A DNA stretch of 57,652 nucleotides from Kamptonema formosum PCC 10802 (GTDB taxonomy: Bacteria > Cyanobacteriota > Cyanobacteriia > Cyanobacteriales > Oscillatoriaceae): assembly GCF_000332335.1 (NCBI RefSeq), contig NZ_KB235948.1, positions 6,586,252 through 6,643,903 on the forward strand, in the 5' to 3' direction. The position numbers were made by a program, and so were the translations under genes. The notes under the pieces are model-generated. The model was not told the DNA's origin. It saw nothing but the letters and a program-made list of their open reading frames with translations, and searched no databases. Shown here piece after piece: positions 36,040-44,795 of the stretch. Each line of letters starts with the position of its first letter. The stretch's first letter is position 1.

Positions 36040-37074
36040 ATGAATATTCCAAAATATATCCCAGCCCTGGTAATCAAGAGGATGACGCATCAAGAAGAGC
36101 CGGCTTCTGAGGATGGTCAACATCTTAACAAAACAAAGAGAGCTGCCAGCTCCCAGCGCTCCACCCCACCCGACATGGCTACAGCGCTGAACACACAGAA
36201 TGATAATGTCAAGAGGTCGGATTCTTTAGAGCTGTCAGTTGCCGGTCAGAAAGTCCCACTCGACCGGCTCAGTCTGAGTGAATCCCAGCCCAGACGGTAT
36301 TTTGATAAATTGGCCCTGCAGCAGCTGACCGACTCGGTTAAAGAACACGGCATCCTCCAGCCAATTCTGGTGCGCCCTGTGGGCGAGAAGTATGAGGTTG
36401 TGGCGGGGGAGCGGAGATACAGGGCGGCTGTTGCGGCGGGGCTTTTAGAGGTGCCGGTGACGATTCGGGAGATGTCCGACTCTCAAGCGGTGCAGTGCGC
36501 TCTGGTGGAGAACTTGCAGCGGGAGGATTTGAATCCGGTAGAGGAGACTGAGGGAATTTTGGAGTTATTGGCCCTCAATCTGAACGTTGACCGGGAATCG
36601 GTAATCTCGCTGCTCAACCAAATGGCGAACGTCAAGCGGGGGTTTACGGACAGCGCTGTCCGTAGCGAAGAACAGCAGAGCGTCGAAGAGGTTTTTGCCA
36701 CCATAGGAAGACTCTCGCCTGAGTCCTTCAGAACCCACCGGCTGCCTCTGCTCAACCTTCCCCCGGAAATCTTGGAAGCTCTCCGCTTGGGACGCATTGA
36801 GTACACGAAAGCCAAGGAAATTGCCAAATTAGAGCCGGAGTCTGAGCGGATGGCGCTGCTGTCAGAGGCGATATCGCAGTCTCTCACCTTGCGGCAGGTT
36901 CAAAAATTGGTCAGGGCGAAAAAAGCCCCCAGTCAGCCGGTGGAACTGCAAGCTGAAATGGAGAATATCTCCAAGATCGTCAAGAAGTTCAAGGCGTGGG
37001 GCAACCCGGACAAGCGTTCCCAGCTGGAAGCTCTGCTGGCACAGATGGAGGCGCTGTTGTCTGAGGAGGAGTGA
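36040..37074 (+). CDS. ParB/Spo0J-family protein without adjacent ParA
   Basis: A 344-residue protein with a ParB N-terminal domain: LSLSESQPRRYFDKLALQQL, HGILQPILVRPVGEKYEVVA and the CTP/DNA-clamp motif GERRYRAA (after VVA). It is followed by CALVENLQREDLNPVEETEG. The middle part should be the helix-turn-helix that reads a parS-like site, and the C-terminus is helical (dimer zone). The first ~70 residues (MNIPKYIPALVIKR...) are polar and poorly conserved, so the exact start is uncertain. Chromosomal ParB is normally next to parA; here no ParA follows, so it may be a plasmid-type or island-linked regulator. It begins ~160 bases after the first 136-bp array. Confidence 0.88.
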   Translation: MNIPKYIPALVIKRMTHQEEPASEDGQHLNKTKRAASSQRSTPPDMATALNTQNDNVKRSDSLELSVAGQKVPLDRLSLSESQPRRYFDKLALQQLTDSVKEHGILQPILVRPVGEKYEVVAGERRYRAAVAAGLLEVPVTIREMSDSQAVQCALVENLQREDLNPVEETEGILELLALNLNVDRESVISLLNQMANVKRGFTDSAVRSEEQQSVEEVFATIGRLSPESFRTHRLPLLNLPPEILEALRLGRIEYTKAKEIAKLEPESERMALLSEAISQSLTLRQVQKLVRAKKAPSQPVELQAEMENISKIVKKFKAWGNPDKRSQLEALLAQMEALLSEEE

Positions 37075-37319
37075 GAGCCTCGCATAGATCCCAACGAGTG
37101 GGAGCAACTCCATTTGAGAAAAGCTCGGCAACTAGAATCCTTAGCGGCCAAAGATTACAGCCTTAGCCGGCCCAATCGTTCGCTTGCTACTCATCCCCTC
37201 TTGTTCAGGAACTTTCGTTTTAGATTTGGATAAGTAGTGTGCGCTTTTGGAACTAAATTTCCGAAAATTCTTCTATCCCAGGAAGTAACTTACATCGTAT
37301 AGGGGGTTGGCGAGCAAGC

Positions 37320-39986
37320 GTGACCATTGAGCGCATAACACAAGAAATTCGCTTCCAAGTAGGAGATCGCTTTATCCTACTGTATGGAGCAAACACCAGT
37401 GATAGCTTTTGCAGTGACGATCTGATCCTGCAAGACATAGAACAGGCGTTGCATCGCTACCTCAAAGGTCAAGGCTATCAGCGCATTGCGTTCTATTCAG
37501 GGAATCGCAAGCTGTATTTTCTCGATCCTGAATCCCGCGACCGCGCCCTGCTGCGCCCGCCAAGCCCATCTCCAGTCAGTGCTAGCGATGACATTAAGGT
37601 GACACCAGGGCCTTTGGGACGGAAAAAACGCTTTTTAGGCAAAAAAGACCCACAACCTCCAGAGAACTCCAGGACTGCAACAGCCGCTAGTTCTCCGCCG
37701 GTCCTGCCACGTCCTTCGCGAATGCACGATCGGGATGTGCTCCCACTGTTGCAAACCTTTATGGAAGACACGACCCAGCGCTCGGCCATTATATTTGCCA
37801 ATCCAGAAGATTTGCGCCGATTTGAGCTGCCTCGCGAACTGGATGGGACGATCGTTGAGTGGTCGCGGCTATTGCCTACCAATCGCAATCTGTGCGTCTT
37901 TATTTTCCATCAAGACACTTACGCCCAACTCCAGCATTTTTGCCAAGAGATCGGGCTGACGTTTTTAAGCAATTGGCTGGCCAATCGCCAGGGAACGCCA
38001 AATCAGGTGAATATTTGCAATGTTGGGACACCTACGGCTTCTGAAATCGGCAACTTGATTCAGCGCTTTCGTTTGCAGCATGAACGGCGCATTGTATGGA
38101 CGCAATTCGTTCCCTTAACTACAGCCTTAGCCCAAGAATCTAAGCCGCTAAAATATTGGCACGATACCTTCTGGCCCGTTACTGAATTTTCCTTAGCGCA
38201 GGCATATCGCGCCAAGTGGACAAAGAAAATCCCCCTGCCCACGGCGGAAGAGCTGACGCGCCAACTCCGTCAAAAGGTCATCGGACACCAAGAACCGATC
38301 GCCAATCTAGTCAAACTGGTGCGGGGAAAAATCGCTGCTCAAAAAAGTCCTAAACCCCTTGTCCTTGTGCTAGCCGGTCCAACTGGTACAGGCAAAACTG
38401 AACTCAGTAAAGCTTTAGCTGAAGCGCTCGGCACGACCCTTGAACGGTGCGACATGGGCGAATATGCTGAAGAGGATAAAGTCGCAAATCTTTTTGGCAG
38501 CCCTCTTGGATATGTAGGCTCAGAACAGGGCGGATGGCTGCCTAACGCTCTGCGGCGCAATAGACAGCGCTGTGTTTTGCTGTTTGATGAAATCGAAAAA
38601 GCTCATAAATCTATCTGGCGACAGATGCTAGCATTTTTTGATGAGGGTAGAGCCAGTGATGCCAATGGAACCGCCATCGCTCCTAAAGATACAATTTGTC
38701 TGCTGACTAGCAATCTCGCCAGCGAACAAATTGCAGAATCTCCTAGTCGTGCTAAAGAAATCTTGCAAAAAACTGGATTTCTCCCGCCAGAATTTATGGG
38801 TCGGATTGATAAGGTAATTCCCCTCGGTCGTTTGGGACTTGCCGAACAGGGAGAGATGATTCTGCGCTTGGTGAAACGGTTTGCCGGAGAGCGGTATGGC
38901 ATTGATTTGGTGGTTGCTGGCCATGCCCTCGCAGCACTGGTGCAAAGAACTTATGAACCGGCACAAAACTATGGCGGACGGGGTGTGAATGAGGCGCTCG
39001 CCGATCTGTTTACAGACGAGTTGATTGATTTACAAACTCAGAGTGTTACCCGTGCGGAATTGATTCTTCAAGATGGCAGGATGCAGATTGTACCGTCCGC
39101 TAGCGAACAGCCCATCCTGGATTTTGCCGGCATTGCTGCCGGTGCGGGGAGACGCGACGATGCCACCCTGGAAAAATTGCTGGCAGAACTAGACGAGATG
39201 AGCGGCTTAACTTCCGTTAAAGCAGCCATACGCGAATTTGTGGCAAGCGAACAGGCAAAGCAACGATTGCGGCAAGCCGGTTTCGAGACCGACGAGCGCG
39301 TAACGCGCCACATGCTATTTTTGGGGAATCCGGGGACCGGCAAAACTACTGTGGCGCGGCTGGTTGGGAAAATTCTCAAAGCCTTGGGCGTGCTTAAAAA
39401 AGGACAATTTGTGGAAGCGTCTCGCGAAATGTTGGTGGCAGAATACGTTGGGCAAACGGCACCCAAAACTCGCGCTAAAGTGGAAGAAGCACTGGATGGC
39501 ATTTTATTTATTGATGAAGCTTACGCACTGGCAGCTCAGCGGGGAGCGGGAAATGATTACGGTCAAGAAGCGCTTAATACTCTCGTGCCAATGATTGAAA
39601 ATTATCGGGAGCGCCTGGTGGTGATTTTTGCTGGCTACACCCGCGAAATGCAGGACTTTGTGGCGGCTAACTCTGGCATTCAGTCACGCATCGCCAAGAC
39701 TATCGAGTTTCCTGACTATACTGGCGATGAAATGCTGGAAATTTTTGTGTATTTTTGCCGTACCTACAAGCCAGCTTACATTTGTCCGCCTGAGGTAAAA
39801 CAAGCTGTGCGGGAGCGGCTGCATTCGATGTACAGAAATCGCAGTCGGAATTTTGGCAACGGGCGGGATGTCCGCAATCTCTTTGAGGCGATGGTACTAT
39901 TGCAGCAGGTACGGTTAGTGCGCGACAATCTTCAAGGTGAGGCGATGATTAGGTTTGATGTGTCTGATATTCCCCCGCTCAACTGA
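37320..39986 (+). CDS. Tandem AAA+ protein, ClpB-D2-like plus CbbX/SpoVK-like
   Basis: An 888-residue protein (GTG start) with two AAA+ motors. Residues 1-310 match no family I know. AAA 1 is like the second ring of ClpA/B: Walker A GPTGTGKTE (353-361), pore loop GYVGSEQGG, Walker B LLFDEIEKAH (D423), arginine finger region GFLPPEFMGRID and sensor-2 GGRGVNEAL. AAA 2 is CbbX/SpoVK-like: GNPGTGKTT (669-677), EYVGQTAPKTR, FIDEAYAL (D732, E733) and SGIQSRI. All catalytic motifs are intact, so both motors should work. It starts the run that includes an Hsp70-like gene, so remodelling of protein complexes is likely (inference). Confidence 0.9.
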   Translation: MTIERITQEIRFQVGDRFILLYGANTSDSFCSDDLILQDIEQALHRYLKGQGYQRIAFYSGNRKLYFLDPESRDRALLRPPSPSPVSASDDIKVTPGPLGRKKRFLGKKDPQPPENSRTATAASSPPVLPRPSRMHDRDVLPLLQTFMEDTTQRSAIIFANPEDLRRFELPRELDGTIVEWSRLLPTNRNLCVFIFHQDTYAQLQHFCQEIGLTFLSNWLANRQGTPNQVNICNVGTPTASEIGNLIQRFRLQHERRIVWTQFVPLTTALAQESKPLKYWHDTFWPVTEFSLAQAYRAKWTKKIPLPTAEELTRQLRQKVIGHQEPIANLVKLVRGKIAAQKSPKPLVLVLAGPTGTGKTELSKALAEALGTTLERCDMGEYAEEDKVANLFGSPLGYVGSEQGGWLPNALRRNRQRCVLLFDEIEKAHKSIWRQMLAFFDEGRASDANGTAIAPKDTICLLTSNLASEQIAESPSRAKEILQKTGFLPPEFMGRIDKVIPLGRLGLAEQGEMILRLVKRFAGERYGIDLVVAGHALAALVQRTYEPAQNYGGRGVNEALADLFTDELIDLQTQSVTRAELILQDGRMQIVPSASEQPILDFAGIAAGAGRRDDATLEKLLAELDEMSGLTSVKAAIREFVASEQAKQRLRQAGFETDERVTRHMLFLGNPGTGKTTVARLVGKILKALGVLKKGQFVEASREMLVAEYVGQTAPKTRAKVEEALDGILFIDEAYALAAQRGAGNDYGQEALNTLVPMIENYRERLVVIFAGYTREMQDFVAANSGIQSRIAKTIEFPDYTGDEMLEIFVYFCRTYKPAYICPPEVKQAVRERLHSMYRNRSRNFGNGRDVRNLFEAMVLLQQVRLVRDNLQGEAMIRFDVSDIPPLN

Positions 39987-40001
39987 TGCACCCTGAAATA
40001 T

Positions 40002-41096
40002 ATGCCGAGCGCTTGTCCCGTTTGCCAGACAGTATATTCAAAAATGCCGCCAAACTTCTGTACCACTTGCGGGTGGATCTTGGGGCTAGAGCCGATGGCC
40101 TCAGATGGAAGTTCAGAAGCGTTGAAAGATTCCAAGAAGATAGATTGGGCCAAACAAGCTTGGGCGCGGAGCCAAGCTGCAGAACTGAGAGCAAGACAGG
40201 CAGAAAGTGCGACCGGCGATCGGGAAAACCAAATAGACGATCTCCAGTCGCGGATTGACTTGTTGCAAAGACGGTTGGAAAGACTGACTCTTGAAAAAGA
40301 GAAAGCCAAAGATGAAGCCGTGGAAGCTGCCAGACAGCAAGAAAGAGAACGTGTTGGTCAATTAAAAGCCGAGATAGCTCAACTGCGACAAACGCTTCAA
40401 AGGAACGAAACAGAAAGTCAGCAACTCCAGTCGGAGCTGCAAAACCAGCTGGGCGAGCGCCAAAACAAAATCGAGGGATTGGAGCGCCGGTTGCAACAAG
40501 TTACTGCGGAGAAAGACAAAGCACAGGAAATGGCCAGACAGCTAGAACAAGAGCAGGTGCGGCAACTAGAAACTGAGGTGAGTAAGTTACAGCGGCGACT
40601 TCAAGTTGTAGAAACCGCTAATGGACAACTGGAAACGAATCTGCAAAAACAACAGATTCAGAATGTTCAGAATGACCGGCAGCAACAAGAGCTTCAAGCC
40701 AAGCTGCACGAAGCCAAGGAGCAAGTCAAGCATCTGGCGCAACTGGAGCGGATGGCGCAGACGGCACTCTCGCAGTGGCTCCAGTCGGACTTATTCGATC
40801 GCTTTGTGGCCGAAGTGGAAAGCATCACTGATCGAGGGGAAGCTCTTGACCGCATCAAACGCCTGCAGCAAAAACGCCTCAACCAAGAATGGCACGATCG
40901 CCCTGTTTACCGCCACCTCCTCCAGCTCGTGATTGACTTCTTAGAGCAAAAAGGTCAACAAAAAGAAAATTTACAGCAAGAATTAGAAAATTCTCATGCT
41001 ATTATAGTAGTGGATGCAGTTCTAGCCATACGCGCCGAACTAAGATATGATGGGATTATTCAGCGAGATGGCGCGGGAGACTATTTCGGTTTGTAG
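40002..41096 (+). CDS. Zinc-ribbon coiled-coil protein
   Basis: A 364-residue protein, 15 bases after the AAA+ gene stop. The N-terminus is a four-Cys zinc ribbon (CPVCQTVYSKMPPNFCTTCG). A long coiled coil follows (about 40-240), rich in Gln, Glu, Lys and Arg. A helical domain with FDRFVAEVESITDRGEALDR and RHLLQLVIDFLEQKGQQ comes next. The last ~35 residues (AIIVVDAVLAIRAELRYDG...) are encoded partly by sequence that looks like the TATAGCAG repeat end and may be acquired. It probably acts as an adaptor or scaffold for the AAA+/Hsp70 machinery (inference). No known family recognised. Confidence 0.75.
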   Translation: MPSACPVCQTVYSKMPPNFCTTCGWILGLEPMASDGSSEALKDSKKIDWAKQAWARSQAAELRARQAESATGDRENQIDDLQSRIDLLQRRLERLTLEKEKAKDEAVEAARQQERERVGQLKAEIAQLRQTLQRNETESQQLQSELQNQLGERQNKIEGLERRLQQVTAEKDKAQEMARQLEQEQVRQLETEVSKLQRRLQVVETANGQLETNLQKQQIQNVQNDRQQQELQAKLHEAKEQVKHLAQLERMAQTALSQWLQSDLFDRFVAEVESITDRGEALDRIKRLQQKRLNQEWHDRPVYRHLLQLVIDFLEQKGQQKENLQQELENSHAIIVVDAVLAIRAELRYDGIIQRDGAGDYFGL

Positions 41097-41108
41097 GGGA
41101 GTGGCACA

Positions 41109-42839
41109 GTGACCTTCGACAGCAAACAAATTAAAGTCGTAGCAGCCATTGATTTTGGGACATCCCGTTCCGGCTACGCCTATGCCTTCAAAGACGATAA
41201 GCGGATCATTGGACGCTATGAGTGGGACAAGCAACCTTTTCAGTACATCAAAACCCTCACGCAAAGCCTCTATACCAGCGCTCGCCAGCAGGAAGCGTGG
41301 GGGTATGCTGCCCTATCCCGGCTAGCGGAACTGCGTCTAGCCAAAAATGCTAGAGACTATAGTTTTTTCCCTACCTTCAAAATGGCACTGCGGGAAAGCC
41401 GCAAGCGCACCGATGATGGCCCCATTGCCATCGCCAATAACGGCCAAGAGTTTCCCGTCATCGACCTAATTGCCGATTACCTGCGTGCACTCGGTGGGTT
41501 GCTGCGTGCCGAACTGAAAAACGCTACCAGTGGGGAACTCAAAGATAACGAAATTCTCTGGTGCTTGACCATTCCTGCAATCTGGAAAGATGCCGAAAAG
41601 TCTTTCATGCGTCGTGCGGCTATCAAAGCTGGACTGATTAGTGCCAGTGAGGACGATCGCGAACGCCTGTTGCTCGTTCTCGAACCTGAAGCTGCTGCCA
41701 TTTACTGTCAAGAAAAAGACCAATCCCAACTGGAAGCCGGCAAGCGCTTCATGGTTGTAGACTGCGGTGGGGGCACAGTCGATATCACCGTCCATGAGGT
41801 TTCAGCGCATGGGGGTCTGGAGGAAGTAGCAGAAGGGACGGGCGGAGCTTATGGCTCTACCTATGTGGACAAAGAGTTTCGCGAATATCTGGCCAGGAAG
41901 CTGACCGCTCAAGCCCTCACGCGCTATGAAGATGAAGACCCTATTGGCTGGTTGGAATTGATGGCCAACTGGGAGCGAAAAAAGTGTGACTTCGACCCCG
42001 CGACAACGACCATTTCCTACTTTGACATTCCTAACCGCCTCTACAAAATTCTGTATAAGGACTATCCGCAGGTTTTGCAACAGCTCGCCAGCGAACAGGA
42101 TGGTGACGATGACAAAGTCCATCTGAGCCAAGAAACCATGCAGGCAATTTTTAAACCTGTGTTGGATGGGTTGGTGCAAAAAGTTGAAGAACAATTTGCG
42201 CGGTTAGACGATCGCGGGTGTGATATTATGTATCTGGTCGGCGGATTTTCTACATCGCCGGTTTTGCGCCAACGCATTCAGCAAGAATTTGGCAAACGCA
42301 TTAAGATTGTTATGCCACCACAACCCGGTGCTGCAATCGTGGAAGGGGCCGCCTCGTTTGGTTTGAACCCAGAAAGCATCCGCTCCCGCCGTTCTCGCCT
42401 GACCTATGGTTGCCAAACTTGTCACGTCTTTGATGAAAATCGCGACCGCCATCAAAAAAGCAAGCGCCAGTATTTTGAAGAACAAGGAGACTGGTATATT
42501 TGCAACCGCTTTAGCCCCTTTGTGTTGGCAGGCGATAGTGTCGATGTGAATGAAGTGGTCACCCACTCATTTTCTCCTATGACTGCCGCTCAGAAGGGAA
42601 TGGCTTTAAAGTTTTATGCAACGCGCAAAAACAATCCACGCTATGTAGATGAACCAGACGTTGAAGAGATAGGCGAATTGGATATCGATATTTCCTCAAC
42701 AGTAGGTACGCGCGAGCGCCCCGTAGAAGTTTCCATGAACTTTGGCAAAACCGAGATTGCCGTTACCGCCAGAGATATCAAAACTGGAAAAACCTACAAC
42801 ACCACTTTACGTTTTTCTTCTACTTACTCAATCGAATAG
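41109..42839 (+). CDS. HSPA12-type Hsp70-like ATPase
   Basis: A 576-residue actin-fold ATPase, GTG start with AGGGGAG upstream. Phosphate 1 motif AIDFGTSRSGYAYAF is of the HSPA12 type rather than the GIDLGTTxS of DnaK. Phosphate 2 is VVDCGGGTVDITVHE, and the adenosine motif is LVGGFSTSPVLRQRI followed by PQPGAAIVEGAASFGL. The substrate-binding part of DnaK is missing; a short C-terminal beta region (IDISSTVGTRERPVEVSM) follows instead. HSPA12-like proteins are otherwise best known in animals. Here it lies between coiled-coil genes and downstream of an AAA+ gene, so client transfer between the two is possible (inference). Confidence 0.9.
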   Translation: MTFDSKQIKVVAAIDFGTSRSGYAYAFKDDKRIIGRYEWDKQPFQYIKTLTQSLYTSARQQEAWGYAALSRLAELRLAKNARDYSFFPTFKMALRESRKRTDDGPIAIANNGQEFPVIDLIADYLRALGGLLRAELKNATSGELKDNEILWCLTIPAIWKDAEKSFMRRAAIKAGLISASEDDRERLLLVLEPEAAAIYCQEKDQSQLEAGKRFMVVDCGGGTVDITVHEVSAHGGLEEVAEGTGGAYGSTYVDKEFREYLARKLTAQALTRYEDEDPIGWLELMANWERKKCDFDPATTTISYFDIPNRLYKILYKDYPQVLQQLASEQDGDDDKVHLSQETMQAIFKPVLDGLVQKVEEQFARLDDRGCDIMYLVGGFSTSPVLRQRIQQEFGKRIKIVMPPQPGAAIVEGAASFGLNPESIRSRRSRLTYGCQTCHVFDENRDRHQKSKRQYFEEQGDWYICNRFSPFVLAGDSVDVNEVVTHSFSPMTAAQKGMALKFYATRKNNPRYVDEPDVEEIGELDIDISSTVGTRERPVEVSMNFGKTEIAVTARDIKTGKTYNTTLRFSSTYSIE

Positions 42840-42851
42840 GAGAGCGTCTGT

Positions 42852-44636
42852 ATGATGGAATCTCAAGAAACAAATAACCCACAGGCAGAAACATCTGCTA
42901 CAAACCCTACTTCAGAGCAAAACCCATCCGCACAAGGAGCCAACCCAAATGGGGAAAACTCAGAAGGCTACTCAGACACGGCACCAGATGCCCAAGCACA
43001 GAAAGAGCTACAAGGTGACGGAACAGATAAAGAATCATCTGCAACATTTGAACAACTAGAATGTAGCAAAAATTCTCCTCCTACCTTAGAGGAAGATGGT
43101 GATTCAGGAAGAATAAGCGAGACTTCAGAACCTGCTGACGAAAAGATTAAACCATTGCCAAACAAGAAAGAAATTGGACTTCTAGGTATGCTAGGTATGT
43201 CTCAAAGTAACGATAAAATATCCAATGACCTTCGGGAAGTCTATCGTTGGCTGGCTCAGAGCTACAATGAAAGACCTCATCGCCAGATTCGATATGAGGA
43301 TATACCTTGTAACGGTGTGCGTATAAAGGCAGCATTGGATCTAATTGAGCGATTGCAAAGAAACTGCGAATCACTACAAAACAAACTTGATACGCGACAA
43401 AGCTCTGAAACAACCTATTATAAACAGGAGGTTCAAAGGTTAAATAATCAAAACGAACAGTTAGATCAGGAGCTTAAAGCAGTCCAACAAGAAAGGGAAA
43501 CTTTGCAGAAAAAGCTTGCCGATACAGAATCAAGCAGAGATCGGCTTTTAGCAGAGACGGCATCCCTCAAGCGAAATACAGGTACGCACTATGACGGGAC
43601 GAGCGCTCGCCCACAGCACCACGTTTTGACGGGTGAATATAAAACGCTCAAAGAGCAGCATCTCGATCCCTTGGCAACCAGCCTGTTTACATTCATGGCA
43701 GCGCTCGATCCAGAACTGAAGCAACAGCGCCGAGAAAAACTCAATGACATCAGAGCTGCTATCTCTGATACTGTTCTGATCGGCGGTCAGGCTATTATGC
43801 GAGGAGAAAGCACTGCATCGGTAGAGCTACCCTCAGGAATACTAGACGATTTGTTAGGGGTGTTGTGTCAAAGACTGCAACTAAATAATCAAGATATCTC
43901 GCCAGAAACTACAGAATTGCTGAATAAAGCAGCAAATTTAGCACAGGGCAAAGTCCAGTACCCGGCTCCCGGTCAATGGGAAAAACAAGACTTCCTGGAC
44001 GCCTCTGCAGAATTGAGCGCTCGCCTTTATCAGGTACTGAGCCTCGAACGCACATCCCTATCCCAAGAACTACAAGAGGCAACCCCAAAAGCCATTCAAA
44101 ATGCTTTGCGCTTTCTGGAACGGGCTGCTCTCGCCGATCCACCGGCCAGCCTTAGCCTCTATAATGAAGACACTCCTTTCCGCAGCGACTATCACGAAGC
44201 AGCCAAAGGTTTGGACGATGAAGGGACAGTCATAAAAACGATTTATCCTGTCTACCTGGTCAACGGAGAAGCAAAAGTTAAGGCAGTTGTCCTGACTAAG
44301 CCATCAGGAGAAATGTCACCGGGCGCTTTGCCTCCAAACCCGATTACGAATGCACCCGAAACAACACCCACAGATATCACAGGAGATACAAGAGAGCAAA
44401 TTCGTTTGAAAACCAAACGTGAATCCTTAATAAAGGTCGTCAAGAAAAAATGGTTTGAAGTTCAACACTCTTTGGACAAAACGGGAGAAACACGTCTGAC
44501 GGAAAAGTTGTTGAAGCTAGATCAGATTGACCTTATTGAAGAGCTTCTAGAGAATGAAATTCCTAAAGGACCGATCACTCTAGAGCAGTTCGAGAAAAAA
44601 GTGGATGAGATGCTAGCAGCTTTTTACAGTCAATAG
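42852..44636 (+). CDS. Large coiled-coil protein of unknown family
   Basis: A 594-residue protein with AGGAGA before its ATG, 12 bases after the Hsp70-like gene. The first ~100 residues are polar and disordered (Gln/Asn/Ser/Glu-rich). A helical piece (NDLREVYRWLAQSYNERPHR) is followed by a coiled coil (about 180-245) and a C-terminal helical half with PLATSLFTFMAALDPELKQQ and TIYPVYLVNGEAKVKAVVL. The coiled-coil plus compact domain layout is like that of nucleotide-exchange factors such as GrpE, and position next to Hsp70 makes such a role possible, but no GrpE motif is visible. No recognised family. Confidence 0.65.
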   Translation: MMESQETNNPQAETSATNPTSEQNPSAQGANPNGENSEGYSDTAPDAQAQKELQGDGTDKESSATFEQLECSKNSPPTLEEDGDSGRISETSEPADEKIKPLPNKKEIGLLGMLGMSQSNDKISNDLREVYRWLAQSYNERPHRQIRYEDIPCNGVRIKAALDLIERLQRNCESLQNKLDTRQSSETTYYKQEVQRLNNQNEQLDQELKAVQQERETLQKKLADTESSRDRLLAETASLKRNTGTHYDGTSARPQHHVLTGEYKTLKEQHLDPLATSLFTFMAALDPELKQQRREKLNDIRAAISDTVLIGGQAIMRGESTASVELPSGILDDLLGVLCQRLQLNNQDISPETTELLNKAANLAQGKVQYPAPGQWEKQDFLDASAELSARLYQVLSLERTSLSQELQEATPKAIQNALRFLERAALADPPASLSLYNEDTPFRSDYHEAAKGLDDEGTVIKTIYPVYLVNGEAKVKAVVLTKPSGEMSPGALPPNPITNAPETTPTDITGDTREQIRLKTKRESLIKVVKKKWFEVQHSLDKTGETRLTEKLLKLDQIDLIEELLENEIPKGPITLEQFEKKVDEMLAAFYSQ

Positions 44637-44795
44637 AATAAGGGAGCATCCCATTTTTGTACGGCGGGAGAGCATTCGGGCGAATAATCCATCAGTCCAA
44701 CCCGATAATTTATAATCCCAATGCTCTCCCGCTATGGCCAAAGAGCTGCTCGCACCGGCAGGCTCCCAGAGAATAACAAGTAACAGGAGGTTGTT

